Assembly (NCBI GenBank): GCA_047626155.1 | Contig: JBLHRR010000081.1 | Coordinates: 1-24,115, forward strand | Direction of reading: 5' to 3' | Length of the DNA: 24,115 bases | From: CALGLS01 sp047626155 | Lineage (GTDB): Bacteria > Bacteroidota > Bacteroidia > Chitinophagales > Saprospiraceae | Shown: positions 19,709-24,115 of the stretch, piece by piece | Layout: every line of letters starts with the position of its first letter | How positions within the stretch are numbered: position 1 is the stretch's first letter | Notes under the pieces: generated by a model | The model's input: only the letters and a program-made list of their open reading frames with translations | The model's database searches: none | What the model was told of the DNA's origin: nothing | Translations under genes and position numbers: made by a program

Positions 19709-21640
19709 CTAATAATCCCCACGCTCATCCCACTCAGGATGCCCAGTTATTTTCGGAAGCATCACCTTCGAATTTGTCAATCCACTCGTATCCGTTAACG
19801 TTTGCATAAAGGCAACCATGTCAGACTTTTCCTGGACAGAAAGATTCAGACGATCCGGAGCCAGGGTTTGATTGTCTATATCGAGCTCCATGCCGACACC
19901 GCCGCCATGATCATAAAACTCAACTACTTCTTCCAGTGTTTTGAAAAGGCCGTTGTGCATATAAGGAGCAGTGAGGCCGCTATTTCTGACGGTAACGGTT
20001 TTCATAGAATTTCTAAAATGATCAAAGTCTTCCTTCTTTTTACCGTTCAATCTGCGGCCCAGATCCATGTCCATTACTGGGTTTAAAGTATCTAAGCCCA
20101 TGGTGATTCCGAGGACTTCGGATTCCATTTCCATGAAAAATGGTGGAACCAACCCACTGAAAGTTGGCGCAAAATGACAGGTGCCACAAGCCGCTTTGCC
20201 CATGAAAACATTGAAGCCACGTTTTGCCTCTTCCGGGTATTCCTCGGTTTCGTTTCGTACATATTTATCAAATTCGCTGTCATAAGAAGTCAGTGAGTTG
20301 ACGTAGGCAGCGATGGCGTTGCTGATGGATCTTCGCTTGATCGGACTCCTGGTCACGGCGCCATATTGCTCCTCGAATAGGGTAGCATAGATTTCTGACT
20401 TGGCAAGCCGCTTTGATATTTCGCGAAAGGTAAAGTTGAACTCCAAGCTGTCCGCAACAACGTGTGCAATTTGTTGTTCCAGATTGTATTCCCGTAAATC
20501 CCAGAAAAATCGAGTCGAAAATGCGGCATCAATTAAAGTAGGCGCATGTCGTTTGGTGAACGTGTGCGAATTGTTGGTTTTGCTTTTGGAAAGTCCGTCC
20601 GAAAATGCTTTTTTAGGATCGTGACAAGAAGCGCAGGACATATCTAAGTCTTTCGATAAAATAGGATCGTAAAACAACATCTTTCCCAATTCAATAGTAA
20701 CTGGATTGTCCAAAGGAATAAAAGCGGAATTGGAATAAAATCTAAGATTTAGAAAGTCTTCATCAAAAAGATTTTCCGATTCAAAGTTTTGTGCATTGTA
20801 TTTGAAACCGCCGATGGCTATTTTATTTGCCTTTTGGAAATGAAAGATCTTTGCGTAAAGTGGATTGATGATTTCTTTTAGAAAAACCAATCTGTCGAAA
20901 CTGTCAAAGTCCGCATCGCCTGAAAGTAATTTTATTCCTTTTTGAAAAAGCATTGTTATTTCATCGAATAGATCCTCAGCTTCCGGTTTTACATTATTAC
21001 CAAAACTGGCAAATGCCTCGCTCATAGCTTCCATACTCACCCTGGATTCTTCTATCGAATTGCCAGAACCCGGCGTGTCAAAACCCGTGACGCCAAGGGT
21101 GAACAAACGAACCATTCCAGAGCGAAGCGCCTGCATGGTACTACGTTCAGTCAGTCGGATATTAATATGGTTAGAGGTTATTTTTTTTATTCGTTTTTCT
21201 AATTCAGTGGCCAGTGTTTTTATATGTTCCAATTCTGCAAAAGGCACTTCGCTAAAAATAAGTTCATCTAAAGTTTGTAGGCCATTAGGAGGCGTAAGAC
21301 CTGTTGGCGAAAAATCTTCATCTACTTTTGGCAGTGGCGGCCCGTTGACGTAGATGTAGTTATAAGCTGTTTTATGATAGTCAAACAAGAATTCAATACG
21401 TTTGAAGGCCAGTCTGGTCTTTTTGATTTGCTCTTGGAGTTTTATAGGATTGAAAGCTTGACGTGGTTGATTGGCGAGGCTGGCTAAGTTGGCTACTTCG
21501 CTGTTGAATTGCATGAAGTTACTTTTGTAGATGGAGGAGAGGTCGTCTAGATAGAGGTCGTTTGGTTCGTTGGAGGGTGTGAAGTTCCAGGAGAGGGAGA
21601 GGGTGGTGGCGATGATTATTATAAAAGTAAAAAATTTCAT
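19709..21640 (-). CDS. di-haem cytochrome c peroxidase (MauG/CcpA family) with N-terminal extension
   Basis: The 643-residue exported protein has a signal sequence (hydrophobic residues 3-16). The C-terminal half is a bacterial di-haem peroxidase: C-A-S-C-H (336-340) and C-G-T-C-H (485-489) for covalent haem c, the T-V-R-N-S-G-L-T-A-P-Y-M-H-N-G segment (550-564) that ends the family core and carries a likely axial Met561, and G-K-x-L-F-Y-D-P-I-L-S (319-329). Residues 20-290 form a long helical extension with R-L-A-F-K-R-I-E-F-L-F-D-Y and Y-V-N-G-P-P-L-P-K, reminiscent of imelysin-like (M75) helical domains. It should reduce peroxide or oxidise a partner protein in the periplasm. The gene is flanked by gene-poor DNA and no clear promoter box was found. 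Confidence 0.9.
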   Translation of the reverse strand: MKFFTFIIIIATTLSLSWNFTPSNEPNDLYLDDLSSIYKSNFMQFNSEVANLASLANQPRQAFNPIKLQEQIKKTRLAFKRIEFLFDYHKTAYNYIYVNGPPLPKVDEDFSPTGLTPPNGLQTLDELIFSEVPFAELEHIKTLATELEKRIKKITSNHINIRLTERSTMQALRSGMVRLFTLGVTGFDTPGSGNSIEESRVSMEAMSEAFASFGNNVKPEAEDLFDEITMLFQKGIKLLSGDADFDSFDRLVFLKEIINPLYAKIFHFQKANKIAIGGFKYNAQNFESENLFDEDFLNLRFYSNSAFIPLDNPVTIELGKMLFYDPILSKDLDMSCASCHDPKKAFSDGLSKSKTNNSHTFTKRHAPTLIDAAFSTRFFWDLREYNLEQQIAHVVADSLEFNFTFREISKRLAKSEIYATLFEEQYGAVTRSPIKRRSISNAIAAYVNSLTSYDSEFDKYVRNETEEYPEEAKRGFNVFMGKAACGTCHFAPTFSGLVPPFFMEMESEVLGITMGLDTLNPVMDMDLGRRLNGKKKEDFDHFRNSMKTVTVRNSGLTAPYMHNGLFKTLEEVVEFYDHGGGVGMELDIDNQTLAPDRLNLSVQEKSDMVAFMQTLTDTSGLTNSKVMLPKITGHPEWDERGDY

Positions 21641-21803
21641 ATTGTGTTAATTGAAAATGGAGGGTTGGAAATTAACTGAACGTACCAATAGGGGGTAGCT
21701 GCAACATATTAACTGGAAGTTGAGGATTTATCAAAACGCACCTTTTAACGTTTCGCATAAATGGAACAGGGGTGTTTAGTCACTATAAATATTTTATACT
21801 TTG

Positions 21804-22466
21804 TTACCACACGTTTTTTATTCCTAATTTCTCTATTATATCGAAATAAGTATTGACTGCCTTTTCATCATCAGCATAAAAATCTTCCCAAAATGAATAT
21901 TGACTTGGGCTATAATTACTTTTAGAAAAAGCTATTAACTCAATTGTTAATTCATTTTCTGGAGTTATAACTTTGTGATAGAATTCAGATAGGTTAGCTA
22001 AATCTATTTCAAATAATTCCATTGGGACGAAACCTGACGGCTGGAAATGGTTGGTTCTATCAACATAATTTACAAGCTGATTATGATTTCCATTTTGGAT
22101 TCCTGAATTAACAATGAGAAATTCATATTCCTTTCCGATTTCTACTTCCCAATTTCTTGTTTTCTTTTCATAATAATCAAGGGCTTCATTTTTTAAACAT
22201 TTGCCTCTGATAACTTTTGATTTCCTTTTATCAAATTCTGATTCAAATTCATATATCAAATTTTGAGGCAGAATTGTTTTAATAAACTCTTTAATCAGTT
22301 CGACTGTCTTCTTTTCATAATCAAAGCTTACTAATTCAGTATAATTGATTTCTCCTATTAATTTTTCAAATTTAACAGAATCTTGTTCATATAGCCATTG
22401 TTCAAACTGAGATACACTTTTGCCTGACCATATAAATTCCAATATGTAGGGTTTGATCTCTTTCAT
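21804..22466 (-). CDS. AT-rich orphan protein of unknown function
   Basis: The 220-residue acidic product has no signal or TM segment. The N-terminal part (I-L-E-F-I-W-S-G-K-S-V-S-Q-F-E-Q-W-L-Y-E, then L-I-G-E-I-N-Y-T-E-L-V-S-F-D-Y) resembles the start of small proteins that I associate with immunity or toxin-linked orphan genes, where a W-L-Y-E...Y-x-x-L-I-S-F-D-Y pattern recurs. The rest contains E-Y-E-F-L-I-V-N-S-G-I-Q-N-G-N-H-N-Q-L-V-N-Y-V-D. Base composition is much richer in A/T than the neighbouring cytochrome and carbonic anhydrase genes, consistent with horizontal gain. No toxin partner is encoded next to it. An immunity role is a weak inference; the gene itself looks real because it is long, uninterrupted and starts at an ATG after an A-rich leader. 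Confidence 0.62.
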   Translation of the reverse strand: MKEIKPYILEFIWSGKSVSQFEQWLYEQDSVKFEKLIGEINYTELVSFDYEKKTVELIKEFIKTILPQNLIYEFESEFDKRKSKVIRGKCLKNEALDYYEKKTRNWEVEIGKEYEFLIVNSGIQNGNHNQLVNYVDRTNHFQPSGFVPMELFEIDLANLSEFYHKVITPENELTIELIAFSKSNYSPSQYSFWEDFYADDEKAVNTYFDIIEKLGIKNVW

Positions 22467-22569
22467 TTTTTTTAAATGTGTGCTAACTAGAGGGTAACCG
22501 AAACGGGATTACGTTACCCCACGAACTGAGCGACCAATTAACTATTCAACAAATTAACCAATCCCCAAA

Positions 22570-23079
22570 TCACATCCAAGAAGCATACATCACATAATTA
22601 TCCGCAATCCGCTCAATCTGATCCTTAAAAAGCTCAGGACTCAAATCCTTCACCCGCTTAGCAGGCACCCCTGCATAGACCCCACCAGATTTCAAATGTG
22701 CATTTTCTAACACTACAGCTCCGGCAGCAATCAGCACATTCTCTTCCACAACAGCATTGTCCATAACAATAGCGCCCATTCCGACCAGGACATTATCACC
22801 AATCTGGCAGCCATGCACCAGCGCCCGATGCCCGATGGAGACATTATTTCCAATGATGGTTTTTGTTTTTTCGTAGGTACAATGAATCACTGCGCCATCT
22901 TGAATGTTTACTTTGTTGCCAATGCGAATGCTATTGACATCTCCTCTGATGACGGCTTGAAACCAAACGCTACAATCATCTCCCATGATGACGTCGCCTA
23001 TGATGGTGGCGTTTTCGGCGATGTAGGCGTTGTTGCCCCAGGTGGGGGACTGTCCGCGGACGGATTTTATTAGTGGCAT
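22570..23079 (-). CDS. gamma-class carbonic anhydrase-like hexapeptide-repeat protein
   Basis: The 169-residue product is a left-handed beta-helix protein of the YrdA/PaaY/gamma-carbonic-anhydrase type. It has hexapeptide repeats such as I-A-E-N-A-T, I-G-D-V-I-M and I-G-N-K-V-N from about residue 17 to 140, then a C-terminal helix (L-S-P-E-L-F-K-D-Q-I-E-R-I-A-D-N-Y). The three metal-binding histidines are in place: His66 in A-V-I-H-C-T, His84 and His89 in I-G-H-R-A-L-V-H-G. Arg45-Gly-Asp47 (R-G-D) matches the conserved active-site and trimer motif. Cytosolic trimers of this kind may hydrate CO2 or act on acyl-CoA substrates; activity is often not detected, so the reaction is open. The length is typical. 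The upstream intergenic DNA is repeat R2. Confidence 0.93.
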   Translation of the reverse strand: MPLIKSVRGQSPTWGNNAYIAENATIIGDVIMGDDCSVWFQAVIRGDVNSIRIGNKVNIQDGAVIHCTYEKTKTIIGNNVSIGHRALVHGCQIGDNVLVGMGAIVMDNAVVEENVLIAAGAVVLENAHLKSGGVYAGVPAKRVKDLSPELFKDQIERIADNYVMYASWM

Positions 23080-23097
23080 TTTTTTGTTTTTGGAGAA

Positions 23098-23258
23098 CTC
23101 CTGCGTTCCGCATTTTGTGTTAGAATAACCAGGAAGGGCACAAAGAGCACGAAGTTTTTAGAGGATGCGATAAATGAAATGCTTTAGCATTTTTAATGTT
23201 TTTCCTTTGTGGAACTTTGTGATTCTATAAACTCATGCCGGAAGGCAGAAGCTAACAA
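23098..23258 (+). repeat. intergenic repeat R2 (about 160 bp)
   Basis: Second copy of the R1 family (15973-16142), in the same orientation relative to the plus strand. The first 63 bp align without gaps with about seven or eight differences; the middle has diverged, and the right end GGCAGAAGCTAACAA is identical. It lies between the carbonic anhydrase-like and TraB/GumN genes, both minus-strand, so it falls downstream of the TraB stop codon. Confidence 0.8.
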
Positions 23259-23278
23259 GATTTAACTTTGAGTACTCC

Positions 23279-24115
23279 CTAAGGTCTATCAACCTCCACG
23301 CTTCCTCTAATTGGTTCCACACTATATCCTGCCTTTCTTAACAATGCAATTACACCAATGTCTCCTCCGAGATGTCCTGCACCTACCGCAAAGAAGGTTG
23401 GCTTCTGTTTCATCATATCTTCAATGACCGGGATCCAATTTTCGTTTCTATTTTTCAGGAAGACGTCTTCAAATTTTCCAATGCCCTCTTCGTCCTCTTT
23501 AAACATGGTTTGCATACCAACGATGTCCTGATTTTTGTAGAGCTCCACCATGAAGTCGAATTCGTTGCTGCCGCTGGTTTCTGCTTTCAGACTTTCCATC
23601 AACATGTTTGCCTGATCCTGATATGGGATGCTGTCAAAAACACTCATTTGGTATTCGATAGTTTCGAGGCCGAATATTTTTTTTTCCTGGCTTTTGGCCA
23701 TGTCCATAAATTCCATTTCGTAGGATACAATATCAGCGCTGGTAGAATCTGAAGGATCGCCACCGCCCATCATATCGCCGGAGGCCATGGTGGATAGGAA
23801 CAGGGGTTTTACTTTTCGGAGCATAAACATGGGGAGGCCCATTGTTTCAAAATGATTTTTGACTATTTTATAATCCTCAGCACTTAATAATTTATCCAAA
23901 GTGATGCCGTCCTTCATCATGACTTGGCCAAGGAGAGAGAATATGACTGAAAAATCATTCATTCGATTCATGTCTATTTCAAAGGCGACCTGGCCACTTT
24001 TGTTGAAAGCAGCTGTGGTGTAATCCGTCATAATGAAATCCTTTCTTTCAATCATGTGAATGGTGCCATAGAGGTAGGAGGTGTCTTTTAATTCCTTTCC
24101 GGAAATGGACCAGAG
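23279..24115 (-). CDS. TraB/GumN family protein, 5' partial
   Basis: The frame continues from the ATG at 24055 to the right edge of the window, encoding a further 20 residues that read L-W-S-I-S-G-K-E-L-K-D-T-S-Y-L-Y-G-T-I-H. This is the hallmark N-terminal motif of the TraB/GumN (TiKI-like) superfamily, so the internal ATG is not the start and the true N-terminus, probably with a signal peptide, lies beyond the window. Other family features are the E-I-D-M segment after the first strand and the C-terminal F-F-A-V-G-A-G-H-L-G-G-D-I-G-V-I-A-L-L-R-K-A-G-Y. The conserved G-x-x-H and G-A-G-H-L motifs are the proposed metal-binding residues of this putative protease fold. Bacterial members are usually exported and their substrates are unknown. 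Confidence 0.92.
   Translation of the reverse strand, partial: LWSISGKELKDTSYLYGTIHMIERKDFIMTDYTTAAFNKSGQVAFEIDMNRMNDFSVIFSLLGQVMMKDGITLDKLLSAEDYKIVKNHFETMGLPMFMLRKVKPLFLSTMASGDMMGGGDPSDSTSADIVSYEMEFMDMAKSQEKKIFGLETIEYQMSVFDSIPYQDQANMLMESLKAETSGSNEFDFMVELYKNQDIVGMQTMFKEDEEGIGKFEDVFLKNRNENWIPVIEDMMKQKPTFFAVGAGHLGGDIGVIALLRKAGYSVEPIRGSVEVDRP

Noticed and set aside
1..24115. CRISPR array, tRNA, rRNA, transposase or integrase genes
   Set aside because: Looked for by eye on both strands; no regularly spaced repeats, no cloverleaf with a TTCGA-type arm outside coding genes, and no recombinase motifs were found.

Overview
The window looks like a chromosomal stretch of a Bacteroidota bacterium, most likely of the Saprospiria (Lewinella/Saprospira-like). 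The evidence is two secreted proteins with type IX secretion (T9SS) C-terminal sorting domains and a DUF7619-type module, Bacteroidota-style promoters (TTTG, about 20 bp, TAnnTTTG), A-rich rather than Shine-Dalgarno leaders, and a Nif3-CdsZ gene pair of the Bacteroidota type. The lineage is inferred from protein style; no rRNA or tRNA gene was seen.

Layout. 1-3810 (+): the 3' part of a YdjM/YbcI-like membrane protein, a small AT-rich lipoprotein gene with its own promoter, an M29 aminopeptidase, and a divergent DEDD-exonuclease-like protein. 3917-8582 (-): two tandem T9SS cargo proteins built on the same repeat, each followed by a hairpin terminator. 8858-14148 (+): a helical protein of unknown function, a Nif3-family metal protein, a CdsZ-type coiled-coil zinc-ribbon protein and an exported TPR protein. 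14339-15046 (-): a two-TM protein. 15384-18064 (+): a HupE/UreJ-like membrane protein, a DUF6702-like exported protein, YidD and HemB. 18175-24115 (-): a tandem FKBP isomerase, a di-haem cytochrome c peroxidase with a long N-terminal extension, an AT-rich orphan, a gamma-class carbonic anhydrase-like hexapeptide protein and a TraB/GumN protein cut by the window end.

Most of this is housekeeping or lineage-typical gene content. The most unusual signal is non-coding. A roughly 125-130 nt element occurs three times on the + strand (2863-2989, 11469-11598, 15110-15234). It has conserved ends, a conserved purine-rich apical loop, and stems whose sequence changes while pairing is kept (CCGATTT/AAATCGG in one copy, TTGACAA/TTGTCAA in another). 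That pattern suggests a structured RNA or hairpin element under selection, and I do not recognise it as a named family. A second, unrelated set of intergenic repeats (two copies of about 165 bp plus a near-perfect 20-bp hairpin, all with ACAAAG/CACGAAG motifs) lies at 15973-16142, 18083-18129 and 23098-23258.

No CRISPR array, transposase, integrase, tRNA or rRNA was found.
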